Shown here piece by piece: positions 25,288-33,756 of a stretch of DNA of 64,000 bases (position 1 is its first letter; each line of letters starts with the position of its first letter). Position numbers and translations under genes: made by a program. This DNA is from Alcaligenes faecalis (GTDB lineage Bacteria; Pseudomonadota; Gammaproteobacteria; Burkholderiales; Burkholderiaceae_B), in contig NZ_CP031747.1 of the NCBI RefSeq assembly GCF_005311025.1, positions 2,726,954 through 2,790,953 on the forward strand, written 5' to 3'. The notes beneath the pieces were generated by a model. It worked only from the letters and a program-made list of their open reading frames with translations. It did no database searches and had not been told where the DNA came from.

Positions 25288-25824
25288 TCAGGGGACGGGC
25301 GGGGTAATCGACATGATGATTTCCGCTTCCTCCGTTCCCCGGTTCAGGTAACGGTGGCTTTGGCGTGCATCAAAGCTGATGTTCTCGCCAGCTTTGACGT
25401 CAAAACTTACCTTATCAATCTCTGCAGTAATGACACCCCGGACCACATAGACACTTTCCAGGGACGGGTGCGACATATCGTCCATGGACTGTTGACCGAC
25501 TTCGTAAACAGCCCGGAACACTTCCATCTCGCCATTGCCACGGGTGAGCCGTTCATAGACGACACCCCCACGCGGGCCACGCAACAACATGCGTTCACCA
25601 GGGCGGCTGATCCATACCGACGGCCCCTTGCTGGTATCCATGAACAAGGAAGACATGGATTCCCCAAAGATCCCGCTGAGCTTGCGCAGGGTCGTCAAAC
25701 TGGGTGTGGTGACACCGCGTTCTACCTGACTGAGCAGCGTGGGCGAGAGCTTGACCATCTGACCCAACTCCCGCAGGGACAGACCCTTGGCCACGCGCAG
25801 CTCATGAAGTCGTTTGCCTATCAT
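25288..25824 (-). CDS. XRE-family regulator with cupin domain
   Basis: 178 aa. N-terminal HTH (about residues 5-60; LSLRELGQMVKLSPTLLSQVERG) and a C-terminal cupin (about 105-175; ESVYVVRGVITAEIDKVSFDVKAGENI, RYLNRG). Such proteins sense small metabolites, often amino-acid derivatives. Lies between the oxidase operon and the divergent VOC-RidA operon; an unusually good inverted repeat (25918-25942) upstream is a likely binding site. Confidence 0.9.
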   Translation of the reverse strand: MIGKRLHELRVAKGLSLRELGQMVKLSPTLLSQVERGVTTPSLTTLRKLSGIFGESMSSLFMDTSKGPSVWISRPGERMLLRGPRGGVVYERLTRGNGEMEVFRAVYEVGQQSMDDMSHPSLESVYVVRGVITAEIDKVSFDVKAGENISFDARQSHRYLNRGTEEAEIIMSITPPVP

Positions 25825-25917
25825 TCTGAAGTCCTATGTTCGTGTAGTTATGTGTAGCCGAACTTCACGAATTATAGGGTAAGAGAGGCAGCCTAATGGT
25901 GTGCAAATGCATGTTCC

Positions 25918-25942
25918 GAAACTGCACAAACCGTGCAGTTTC
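25918..25942. promoter_or_regulatory. Perfect 10-bp inverted repeat, putative regulator site
   Basis: GAAACTGCAC-AAACC-GTGCAGTTTC: ten perfect pairs with a 5-nt centre, about 95 nt upstream of the XRE-cupin start and 240 nt upstream of the VOC-RidA start. A related dyad GTGCA-N7-TGCAC lies at 26126-26142. Probably operators for the local XRE-cupin regulator; no T tract, so not a terminator. Confidence 0.5.
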
Positions 25943-25960
25943 AGTGCTGAATTCTTCCAG

Positions 25961-25991
25961 ACTTTACACGTGTGCACAAGCACTTTACACG
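25961..25991. promoter_or_regulatory. Tandem ACTTTACACG repeats
   Basis: ACTTTACACG occurs at 25961-25970 and 25982-25991, 21 bp apart (two helical turns), with GTGTGCACAA between. The TTTACACG core recurs inverted (CGTGTAAA) at 34265 and 34284, and GTGCACAA-N2-ACTTTACA recurs at 34485-34502. Suggests a shared regulator for the two regions. Confidence 0.45.
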
Positions 25992-26184
25992 CAACACCGA
26001 TATAGGCGCCACAGACACAAATCACAAACCATTGTTTATAAACAATATTTTACCTAGGGAAAATACGTAGTCTGGTTTTTCAACAAAAAACTACAGGCCT
26101 AAAGTATTATTTAACCGTAAATTATGTGCAGTTTTATTGCACAATCTTGTATACAGCCCCCGTACGGGCATAAACGGAGACTTC

Positions 26185-27099
26185 ATGACATCGCCTGTTT
26201 TGCCATTGGCTATTGAACAAATTGATCACGCCGCCTGGACCGTACCCGATCTGGATGCGGCCATTGCTTTTTATGAACGCCTGTTTGGTGCCCGCCAACT
26301 CTACCGTCTGGGGCCCATCAACAGTGCTGACCTGCCCCGTTCTGCGCAAGGCAAAGACTGGACCCACGCCCACCTGGACATACCCGATGCCAAGCTGGAA
26401 CTGGCCTTTATGGTGCTGCCCAATGGCTTTCATATCGAGCTGTTTGCCTACGCACAACCTGCCAGCGACACCCAAAGAGCCCTGAAGTCCAACCATGTGG
26501 GTGCACATCACCTGGGTTTTCTGGTGGCCGATCTGGATCAGGCGGTGGCACAACTTGAACAGCACGGCTGCACAGTATTGGACCGCATCGCCTTTGATTC
26601 TGGCCCGACCGCCGGTGCTCAATTCCAGTACTTCACCGACCCCTGGGGCAATATTTTTGAGCTGGTCCAGCGCAGCCAACCACTGAACGCCCCCCAGGGC
26701 CGTGAATGCGTGAATCCGGCATCGCTCTACAACAGCACCAACTTCGGTTTTTCCCACGCTGTCGTACAGGACAACAGCCGCACCGTGCATCTGGCCGGGC
26801 AAGTCGCCTGGAATGGTGAAGGGCAGTTAGTGGGTGCAGGCGATCGCATCGCACAAACCCGCCAGGCTTTGCAGAACCTGAAAACCGTCCTGAAAGAAGC
26901 CGGTGCCTGCCCGCGCGATGTCGTGCGTTTGCGCACCTACCTGGTCGGCCACACACCTGAAGAGCTGGGCCCCATCTGCGCGCTGATCAACGAGTTTTAC
27001 GAAGGGGCCGAACCGGCTGCCAACACCTTGCTGGGAGTCGCCAATCTGGCACTGCCAGACATGCTGGTCGAGATCGAAGCCACGGCACGTCTGCCCTGA
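26185..27099 (+). CDS. VOC (glyoxalase-fold) domain fused to RidA-like domain
   Basis: 304 aa from ATG 26185 (CGGAG site); a longer frame begins at 26137. Residues about 10-175 are a vicinal-oxygen-chelate unit with metal ligands in IDHAAW, HIELFAY, AHHLGF and NIFELVQ. Residues about 190-304 are YjgF/RidA-like (HLAGQVAWNGEG, RLRTYLVG, LPDMLVEIEA). The Arg that RidA uses for imine deamination (PARS-type motif) is replaced (PAANTL), so it belongs to a Rid subgroup with another activity. The two domains are usually separate proteins. First gene of the plus-strand operon with a DHDPS-family enzyme. Confidence 0.88.
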   Translation: MTSPVLPLAIEQIDHAAWTVPDLDAAIAFYERLFGARQLYRLGPINSADLPRSAQGKDWTHAHLDIPDAKLELAFMVLPNGFHIELFAYAQPASDTQRALKSNHVGAHHLGFLVADLDQAVAQLEQHGCTVLDRIAFDSGPTAGAQFQYFTDPWGNIFELVQRSQPLNAPQGRECVNPASLYNSTNFGFSHAVVQDNSRTVHLAGQVAWNGEGQLVGAGDRIAQTRQALQNLKTVLKEAGACPRDVVRLRTYLVGHTPEELGPICALINEFYEGAEPAANTLLGVANLALPDMLVEIEATARLP

Positions 27100-27142
27100 G
27101 CCAGAGGCCTCCTCTTTTCTTCAACCCATACAAGTGACACAC

Positions 27143-28066
27143 ATGAGCAAGAAACACCGGGTGAACTGGAAGGGCTATATCCCAACCATCATCACCCCTT
27201 TTGATGAAGCACGACAGCTGGATGTACCGGCACTGCACAGCATGCTGGAATGGCTGCATGCCGAGGGCATGCACGGTCTGTTTGTAGGCGGCACCACCAG
27301 CGAATGGACCAGCCTGTCCAACCAGGAACGGGTAGAGCTGTTCCGCGCCAGTGCCGACGCCATGCGCGGCAAATTGCCTTTACTGGCAGGCTGTACCGGC
27401 TACACACCCGCCGAAGTGGTCGCTCTTGCTCAAGAGGCCCAGGCACTGGGCTATGAAGGGGTCGTGATTGCACCGCCCCCCTATGTACGCCCCAATGACA
27501 AGGAAATACTGGCCTTTTACCAGCAGATCGCCAAAGAAATCACCCTGCCTATCGTGATTTACAACTGGCCTGCCGGAACCGGAATCGATTTGTCGGTGGA
27601 TTTGCTGGAGCAGCTGACAGACATCGATGGTGTCGTCGGCATCAAGCAATCCAGCCCCAGCATTGAGCAATTCATCAAGACACTGTTCCGCCTGAAAGAC
27701 AAAGTACGTGTGTACGGCTTTCGCATGGATGAGCACGGCCTGTCCTTGCTGCAAAGTGTGGACGGCGACGGCACGATTGGCGCAGGCGGTGTGCTGGGCC
27801 GTTATCAACCCGATTTTTACAACCACATCTGGCGCGGCGATATAGACGCTGCCCGCGCCTGCGGCCAGAAAGACATACAGATTCTGCAACGCTGGTACAC
27901 CCCCGAGCTGATCGGCCGCTACGGCTCCTCGCCCTCGGTGCTGAAAGTTGCATTCAAGATGCGCGGCGTACCCGTGCAGCCCTATGTACGCCGCCCCATT
28001 CTGGAGGTCGAGGACACCGAGATAGACGTCATACGCCAAACTTTGGTCGATCTTGAACTGATCTAA
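27143..28066 (+). CDS. Dihydrodipicolinate synthase/N-acetylneuraminate lyase family protein
   Basis: 307 aa from ATG 27143 (a frame from 27134 is also possible). (beta/alpha)8 aldolase with the Schiff-base Lys168 in GVVGIKQS, Tyr140 in VIYNWPAG, and GGTTSEW in place of the GTTGE motif of true DapA. The changes suggest an enzyme for another keto acid, such as the deaminase of 1-pyrroline-4-hydroxy-2-carboxylate in hydroxyproline catabolism or a lyase of a branched keto acid. Follows the VOC-RidA gene by 43 nt; divergent from a three-part dehydrogenase of the type that produces pyrroline carboxylates. Confidence 0.88.
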   Translation: MSKKHRVNWKGYIPTIITPFDEARQLDVPALHSMLEWLHAEGMHGLFVGGTTSEWTSLSNQERVELFRASADAMRGKLPLLAGCTGYTPAEVVALAQEAQALGYEGVVIAPPPYVRPNDKEILAFYQQIAKEITLPIVIYNWPAGTGIDLSVDLLEQLTDIDGVVGIKQSSPSIEQFIKTLFRLKDKVRVYGFRMDEHGLSLLQSVDGDGTIGAGGVLGRYQPDFYNHIWRGDIDAARACGQKDIQILQRWYTPELIGRYGSSPSVLKVAFKMRGVPVQPYVRRPILEVEDTEIDVIRQTLVDLELI

Positions 28067-28076
28067 GACCCCTGCC

Positions 28077-28097
28077 GCGAGTACCGCCGGTACTCGC
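28077..28097. repeat. GC-rich hairpin between DHDPS-family gene and porin
   Basis: GCGAGTACCG-C-CGGTACTCGC, a near-perfect 21-nt inverted repeat 10 nt after the DHDPS-family stop codon. It lacks a T tract. It may mark the transcript end by processing, or partly separate the porin gene. Confidence 0.45.
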
Positions 28098-28231
28098 CCC
28101 ACACCCCCTTCGCTGGTACACGGCGCAGGCACTTTGCCCTGCCTGCTTTGTTGCGCCTGTTTCTTGCTGCATCACTTGCGGTAGGGGGATTGCTGCACGC
28201 TTTTTTTATCTACCACGAAGGAGAAGAGGAA

Positions 28232-29416
28232 TTGAAAACAAGAAATAAAACCGCGGTCAGTACGGCCCTGTTTTTACTGATGGCCAGCTCGGCAGCCCAC
28301 GCATCCATCACCCTGTACGGGATTTTGGACACGGGTGTTGGCTACGACATGAACAAGGGTAATAGCAGCTACAGCCGGGACCGGACTGATGCCACCGAGT
28401 TCAAGACTTCGCGCCTGGGTCCTAATAGCGGTGTACATTTTGGCAGCCGCTGGGGTATCCGCGGCACGGAAGATCTGGGCAACGGGCTGCAAGCCAAATT
28501 TGTGCTGGAAAGCGGCTTTGATGTGCCTACCGGCAAGTCCATTCAGGGTGGTCGCCTGTTTGGCCGTCAGGCCACACTGGGTCTGGCCGGCGAGGACTGG
28601 GGTCAGGTGGATTTCGGTCTGAAGAACAATATGCCTACCGAATACTTCAGCATGGCTCACCCCTTGGGTGGCGGTGGTGGAATTGTAGGCTTTGGATCGA
28701 CCTTCAGCGTGGCCAACACGGTGCGTTACGACAACCAGATCCAATACCAATCGCCCACGTTGAACGGCTTTCAGTTCGGTATTGGCTATTCCTTCAACAT
28801 CAACGGACAGCAGCACTGGGATAGCGAGCGCCCGGATGGCACCAACAGCAAAGACAACAATATCCGTGCAGTGACCACCGGCCTGCGCTACAACAACGGT
28901 CCCTTGAGCGCCGCTCTGGTGTACGACCAACTGCACATCAATAAACAGTCTGCCAGCGGCGCACGCCCTGCCGCCGACTCTACCCGTGTCAGCGCCTGGG
29001 CGGGGGCGGCCAGCTACGACTTTGATGTGGTCAAAGTGTTTGCCGGCATCGGCCAGACTCGCGACGGCCTGTTCGCCACCCAGGTCTTTGGCCTGAGCAA
29101 CGTCACCAACCCGCTGCCTTCCTTTGCAGCAGTGCCAGGCCTGCGGATCAACTCCTACTCTTTTGGTGTGACCACACCATTGGCAGGCGGCCGCTTCTCG
29201 CTGGGCTGGAACATGGCTGATCCACGCAACTTGCCAGAGAGCATTACCGGCCCCAATGCGCAGACCAAACGTCAGCATGTGTACTCGGTGGGTTATCAGT
29301 ACGACCTGTCCAAGCGCACCATGGTGTACGTGTACGGCGGCTATGCACAGAACCTGACCTTCCTGCCAGACGCACGCGCCACACAGCTGTACGTAGCCTT
29401 TAACCACAAGTTCTAA
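28232..29416 (+). CDS. Gram-negative outer-membrane porin (Omp32/OmpC-like)
   Basis: 394 aa using a TTG start at 28232, chosen because AAGGAGAAGAGGA lies directly upstream and a clean signal peptide follows (TRNKTAVSTALFLLMASSAAHA); the ATG at 28148 would add an implausible leader. The mature protein starts SITLYGILDTGVGY, typical of betaproteobacterial general porins, contains the GSRWGIRGTEDLGNGLQA and GRQATLGL strands, and ends with a terminal Phe (AFNHKF) needed for BAM insertion. Probably serves uptake for the adjacent catabolic genes. Confidence 0.92.
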   Translation: MKTRNKTAVSTALFLLMASSAAHASITLYGILDTGVGYDMNKGNSSYSRDRTDATEFKTSRLGPNSGVHFGSRWGIRGTEDLGNGLQAKFVLESGFDVPTGKSIQGGRLFGRQATLGLAGEDWGQVDFGLKNNMPTEYFSMAHPLGGGGGIVGFGSTFSVANTVRYDNQIQYQSPTLNGFQFGIGYSFNINGQQHWDSERPDGTNSKDNNIRAVTTGLRYNNGPLSAALVYDQLHINKQSASGARPAADSTRVSAWAGAASYDFDVVKVFAGIGQTRDGLFATQVFGLSNVTNPLPSFAAVPGLRINSYSFGVTTPLAGGRFSLGWNMADPRNLPESITGPNAQTKRQHVYSVGYQYDLSKRTMVYVYGGYAQNLTFLPDARATQLYVAFNHKF

Positions 29417-29505
29417 AGCGGGACGCCCCTTCGGGGGCCACACCCTGACTCGCTGTACTGTTTTTCCGTAGATACGCGATTCTGTTCCGCGCTATCTGTT
29501 TTTAT

Positions 29506-29541
29506 ACGCCCCTCTACGCTAGCCGTAAGGGGCGTTTTTTT
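29506..29541 (+). terminator. Rho-independent terminator after porin
   Basis: ACGCCCCT / AGGGGCGT stem with a 14-nt loop followed by seven T, about 90 nt downstream of the porin stop. Confidence 0.85.
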
Positions 29542-29560
29542 AACCACCGGGCAGGCAACG

Positions 29561-30016
29561 TCAGTCGTCCGGCGCCTGGGGATTTGCCTGATAACGCAAC
29601 CAGCCAGCAATCACACTGCCACCGCCCGGACGATCCTTGGGATGACTACGGCCTTCATTAACCGGTACTTCTTCAAAGTCGAAGGGGCTCATGCCCTCAA
29701 TACAGGCTACGTTCACTCCATACTGCTCCGGGTTGGAACGGCGCTGATGGAAGGTATAAATCCCGCAATGCGAACAGAAATAATGCTGGGCCTGCCCGGT
29801 GTTGAACTGATAAAGCGTCAGTGCATCCTGCCCTTGCTCCACCTGAATATCGGCCAGGTTAGCCGACACCGCCACCGCGCCACGCATGCGGCAATAGGAG
29901 CAATTGCAACGGCGCGCCGAACGCAGACCATCGGTCAGCTTCACATTGAAACGAACGGCTCCGCAATGGCAGGCCGCTTTATGCACAGGGCGAGTATCAG
30001 GGGTGTTTTCAGTCAT
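29561..30016 (-). CDS. GFA-family (CENP-V/glutathione-dependent formaldehyde-activating) protein
   Basis: 151 aa zinc protein with the GFA pattern: CHCGAVRF, then CNCSYCRMRG, then FCSHCGIYTF. These Cys pairs bind Zn in Gfa/CENP-V-like proteins. The founding member forms S-hydroxymethylglutathione, but most relatives have unknown substrates. Stands alone, with no formaldehyde dehydrogenase beside it. Confidence 0.88.
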   Translation of the reverse strand: MTENTPDTRPVHKAACHCGAVRFNVKLTDGLRSARRCNCSYCRMRGAVAVSANLADIQVEQGQDALTLYQFNTGQAQHYFCSHCGIYTFHQRRSNPEQYGVNVACIEGMSPFDFEEVPVNEGRSHPKDRPGGGSVIAGWLRYQANPQAPDD

Positions 30017-30083
30017 GAATGGCTTTGAATCACAATAAGTCCAGGGCGGGAAATGTCATGCTAAATCATGATCCGCCAGAAGC

Positions 30084-30374
30084 CTACAAAGGCTGCACCG
30101 CAAGACGCAGGCCCATTGCCTTCAAAATGGCCGTCAGGCTGCTCAAGGCCGGATTCCCCTTGGGGGACAAGGTCCTGTAAAGCTGCGTCGGATTTAACTG
30201 CGCCTGCTCGGCAACTGCCTGCACACCACCAAAAGCCTGTGCCAATTGACGCAACACGATCAGGAGTTCGGCCTGATCCCCGTCCTCCAAAATCTGATTG
30301 ATAGTCTCTAATGCCAAGGCCGGATCACTGCGATACAGATCGGCCATAGCCTCATCATGTGATCTGCTTCTCAT
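30084..30374 (-). CDS. HigA-like addiction-module antitoxin (COG3636 type), apparently orphan
   Basis: 96 aa from ATG 30374 (GGAGAG upstream on the minus strand). The ALETINQILEDGDQAELLIVL segment, an HTH (about residues 55-85, PTQLYRTLSPKGNPALSSL) and the ending LRLAV match the antidote subunit of HigB/RelE-like addiction modules. In that family the toxin gene normally lies immediately upstream; here the 180 nt upstream hold only the terminator of the hydrolase operon. Either the toxin was lost or this is a free-standing regulator. Confidence 0.82.
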   Translation of the reverse strand: MRSRSHDEAMADLYRSDPALALETINQILEDGDQAELLIVLRQLAQAFGGVQAVAEQAQLNPTQLYRTLSPKGNPALSSLTAILKAMGLRLAVQPL

Positions 30375-30494
30375 GGTCTTTTCTCTCCTGCCAGTCCTAC
30401 CAATAAATAAGCGCCCCATGCAGTCTTTCTGCGTTATTTTCGTTTAAAGACGAATTATTAACAATGAACAAAGTTAAAGAGAATCAAGCAGGCA

Positions 30495-30520
30495 CAAAAA
30501 AACCGGGCCAAAGGCCCGGT
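30495..30520 (-). terminator. Rho-independent terminator of the TRAP-hydrolase operon
   Basis: On the minus strand ACCGGGCC-TTT-GGCCCGGT followed by TTTTTT. Strong 8-bp GC stem, about 35 nt after the hydrolase stop. Confidence 0.9.
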
Positions 30521-30554
30521 AAAAGTGGTGTGTCTAATGAAAGACAGAGATCAC

Positions 30555-31385
30555 TCAATTCCTTGCCAGCGCAACCAGACGCGCTGACAGTACGGATTCT
30601 TTATCGGCCAAGGCCGCGATCACGTTGTAGTGATTTGTTCCCGGCAGGCTGCGGTACACCGCATCCACTCCTTGCCTGGACCAAACCTTGGCCAGTTCCT
30701 GACTTTGACGATGAAATTCCGAGGTTTCGTCACCGCCTACCCAGGCCTCGAAAGGCTGCCCATTGGCAGGGGCAGGCCAGAACAAGGGGCTGGAGGCTCG
30801 GGCGGTATCGGCATTGAGCTGCAAGGCATCATTGATGCCGATATGCGTCAGCGGTTCCAGGTCATACAAGCCGGACAAACCCAGGCCCGCCTGCAACATG
30901 TCGTGGGGCAGGTCCGGTGCAAAACCGGGCCAATCCGTAGCCAGCAGGCAAGCTGCCAAGTGGCCCCCTGCCGAGTGTCCTGCCACCACGATCGGACGCT
31001 TGAAACGTCGCCAGACCGTCGCGCAAGCCAGGCGCAGCTCATCAATGATCTGCGCCACGCTCGCCTGCGGGCATAAGGTATAGGTAGGCAATACCGTAAT
31101 CAGGCCGTTATCCACGCTGCCTTGTGCCAGATGGCTGAAACGACGCTGGTCCATGGATTGCCAATAACCACCATGAATGAACATCAGCACCGCCGCATCC
31201 GGGCGCTCCACAACCGGAAAGTGAATGTCCATGACATTACGCGTTTCCGGGCCGTAAGGCTGATTGGCTTCATGACGCGAACCAGCCCGAAACTGCTCGG
31301 CCAACCCCGACCACGAGGCCACAATCTCCTTATGGTCGGGCACATGCCAACTGGCGTTGTATTCACTTTCCAGATGCTGTGTCAT
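30555..31385 (-). CDS. Alpha/beta hydrolase, arylformamidase-like
   Basis: 276 aa from ATG 31385 (a longer frame reaches 31442 inside dctP). Carries the HGGYWQSMD motif typical of animal-type kynurenine formamidases and related carboxylesterases, nucleophile elbow AGHSAGGHL, and the C-terminal catalytic His in PGTNHYNV. Probably hydrolyses an N-formyl or acyl amide/ester. Starts 7 nt after the TRAP binding-protein stop, so it belongs to the TRAP operon and may act on the imported compound. Confidence 0.87.
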   Translation of the reverse strand: MTQHLESEYNASWHVPDHKEIVASWSGLAEQFRAGSRHEANQPYGPETRNVMDIHFPVVERPDAAVLMFIHGGYWQSMDQRRFSHLAQGSVDNGLITVLPTYTLCPQASVAQIIDELRLACATVWRRFKRPIVVAGHSAGGHLAACLLATDWPGFAPDLPHDMLQAGLGLSGLYDLEPLTHIGINDALQLNADTARASSPLFWPAPANGQPFEAWVGGDETSEFHRQSQELAKVWSRQGVDAVYRSLPGTNHYNVIAALADKESVLSARLVALARN

Positions 31386-31392
31386 GACGGGC

Positions 31393-32427
31393 TTAGTCCT
31401 TGGGAACGCCCAATTCAGCAGCCACGCGATCCAGCTCGGCACGGTAGAAGTTCAGCGCTTCCTGAGCCTCCACACCCTTGGCTTCGCTCAACCATTGCTG
31501 CTCAATCACCGCCAGCTTGGTCTTCATGGCTTCCAGCTGCTCGCCTTCAATACGGTGCACCTTGATGCCTTCAGCGCTCAAGCGATCAAAAGCCGCCATA
31601 TTGTTTTTTTGCCAGATACCCGAGAAACGCTTGACCAGTGCTTCACCCGACAAGGCATCAATCGCGGCACGGTCGGCCTCGCTGATACGCTGCCAGCTGC
31701 GCTCGTTAATCACCATGAACTGGCTGGAGGCAGAGAAACCACCGGGCAAGATGAACAAGTTCGGCATGAAGCGCGCCAGATTGAAGTCGATCACCGTGGT
31801 GTAGTTCTGGAACATGCCATCAATAATGCCGCGCGAAATCTGGTCATAGGCTTCGGTCAGCGTCGAGGAAATCGACACCAGACCCAGCAGCTTGGCGATA
31901 CGCTCCACCAGCACACCGGGAATACGGATTTTGGTGCCATCCAGCTTGTCCAGGCTGTCTACCTTGGCGGCTGTCCACAACTGGTACGAGCCAGGAACCC
32001 ACGCGCCCAGCAATTTGGTGCCAGCGTGCTCGTTCTTGCCCATGAAGTACTTCTGATAAGTACGCCAGTAGGCCAGCGAGTTCACCTGAGCGTTCTCGGC
32101 CGTCATGGGCAACTCCACCATTTCCGTCAACTTGAAACGCTCCGGGGTGTAGGAGTGCACACCAATGGTCATGTCCGCCACACCATTACGCACCAGATCG
32201 TAGTGCGAAGCCGGGGTGCCCAGAGGCGGCAAAACCTGAATCTTCACCCGTCCTTCCGTTGCCTGTTCCACATCCTTGGCCCAAGGGTTCAACATCTCGG
32301 TCACCATGGGATGGGTGGGTGGCAACCAATTGGAAAAACGCAGCGTGACGTTTTGTGCCTGAACGCTGGTGCTGGCTGCCAGGGCGACTGCCGCTACCCC
32401 CACCCATTTGCTAACTTGCTTAATCAT
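31393..32427 (-). CDS. TRAP transporter substrate-binding protein (DctP family)
   Basis: 344 aa with a Sec signal peptide (MIKQVSKWVGVAAVALAASTSVQA, residues 1-24). The mature protein starts NVTLRFSNWLPPTHP and includes KIRIPGVLVERI, where the conserved DctP Arg binds the ligand carboxylate. Unlike the TakP-like protein at 12134, it lacks the PGWWEG motif, so it has another ligand. Encoded with its permeases in the order DctQ-DctM-DctP-hydrolase. Confidence 0.92.
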   Translation of the reverse strand: MIKQVSKWVGVAAVALAASTSVQAQNVTLRFSNWLPPTHPMVTEMLNPWAKDVEQATEGRVKIQVLPPLGTPASHYDLVRNGVADMTIGVHSYTPERFKLTEMVELPMTAENAQVNSLAYWRTYQKYFMGKNEHAGTKLLGAWVPGSYQLWTAAKVDSLDKLDGTKIRIPGVLVERIAKLLGLVSISSTLTEAYDQISRGIIDGMFQNYTTVIDFNLARFMPNLFILPGGFSASSQFMVINERSWQRISEADRAAIDALSGEALVKRFSGIWQKNNMAAFDRLSAEGIKVHRIEGEQLEAMKTKLAVIEQQWLSEAKGVEAQEALNFYRAELDRVAAELGVPKD

Positions 32428-32466
32428 GCTTATTCCTTCGAGAAAATCAGATTCAATAAAAATGGC

Positions 32467-33756
32467 TTACATCAATGAGGGCAGAAACAAAGCAATGCCG
32501 GGAATGCCAATCAAAAGCGCCAGGCGCAGCAGATCAGCAAAGACAAAATAGATAACGCCGCGGTAAATAGTGCTGAGCGACATGGACGGCACCACGGAAT
32601 TGAGCACAAACACGTTCATCCCCAAGGGCGGTGTGATCAGACCCACTTCGATCAAGGTGACCACCAGAATGCCGAACCAGATCGGGTCCAGACCCTGGTT
32701 GATGATTAGCGGGTAAACAATGGGCAAGGTCAGCAAGAGCATGGACATACCTTCCAGCATGCAGCCCAGGACCAGGTACAGCACCACAATGCCCAGCAAA
32801 ATGCCCCAGCCCGGCAAGTCCCATTGCTGGACCGCATCGGACAACAGGGCGGTAAAGCCGGCCACGTTCACAAAGGTGGTGAAGATCTGTGCCCCCACCA
32901 TAATCACGAAGATGGCGGCACTGGTCATGGCGGTTTCACGCAAGGCACCCATCAAGCTCTGCCAGGAGAACTTGCGACGCCAGATCATGATGAGCAGGGC
33001 ACCGACCGCACCAATACCGGCCGCTTCAGTCGGCGTGAACAAGTTGCCGTAAATCCCGCCAATCACCAGCAGGAACAGCAGCAAGACCGAACCCACACTC
33101 TTCAAGCCGCGAATACGTTCGATCCAGGAGCTGCGCTCGCCCGCGCCAGCCAGGCCGGGTGTCATGCGAGTGGCCACCATAACCGCGCCTATGTACAGCA
33201 CCATGCCCAGGATGCCCGGCAATACAGCCGCAATGAACAGCTTGCCGATGTCATTGCTGGTCAGCACGCCATAGACAATCAGGGGCACGCTGGGCGGGAT
33301 CATGGCACCCAAAGTACCGGCCGAGGCAATAGCGCCGCCTGCCAGGGAATCGGCATAGCCGTAGCGCTTCATGGAGGGATAGGCGACCCGGGCCATGGTG
33401 GCCGTCGTCGCAAAGCTGGAACCGCATACGGCCGAGAACATGCCGCCCGACAGCACTGTGGCAATGGCCAGACCGCCACGACGATGACCGACAAAGCGAT
33501 AGGCCAGATCGAACAGGTCTTTGGAGACATCCGCCCGTGTCACCAGATTGCCCATCAGGATGAACAGCGGGATGACGGACAAGTTGTAGTTATGAACCAG
33601 GCGATACGAGGTTTCCGCAGCCATATAGGCGGCCGGGCCCCAATCGACCACGTAAGCAAAGCCACCAATACCAACCAGAGCCATCGCCACCGCGATGGGT
33701 ACTTCCAGGACCATGAGCACGATCAGGATGATCATGCCAGTGACAACGACAGTCAT
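32467..33756 (-). CDS. TRAP transporter large permease (DctM family)
   Basis: 429 aa, the standard family length. Polytopic inner-membrane protein with VPIAVAMALVGIGG near the N terminus, FSAVCGSSFATTATMARVAYP, ASAGTLGAMIPPSVPLIVYG, and LITPPLGMNVFVLNS near the C terminus. Its start overlaps the DctQ stop at 33756. Na+-driven uptake with DctQ and the binding protein. Confidence 0.94.
   Translation of the reverse strand: MTVVVTGMIILIVLMVLEVPIAVAMALVGIGGFAYVVDWGPAAYMAAETSYRLVHNYNLSVIPLFILMGNLVTRADVSKDLFDLAYRFVGHRRGGLAIATVLSGGMFSAVCGSSFATTATMARVAYPSMKRYGYADSLAGGAIASAGTLGAMIPPSVPLIVYGVLTSNDIGKLFIAAVLPGILGMVLYIGAVMVATRMTPGLAGAGERSSWIERIRGLKSVGSVLLLFLLVIGGIYGNLFTPTEAAGIGAVGALLIMIWRRKFSWQSLMGALRETAMTSAAIFVIMVGAQIFTTFVNVAGFTALLSDAVQQWDLPGWGILLGIVVLYLVLGCMLEGMSMLLLTLPIVYPLIINQGLDPIWFGILVVTLIEVGLITPPLGMNVFVLNSVVPSMSLSTIYRGVIYFVFADLLRLALLIGIPGIALFLPSLM

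Noticed and set aside
26148-26155. TGTATACA upstream of the VOC-RidA gene as a second site for the GntR regulator at 21543
   Set aside because: The 8-bp core alone is too short, the flanks do not extend the palindrome well, and the local regulator is of another family.
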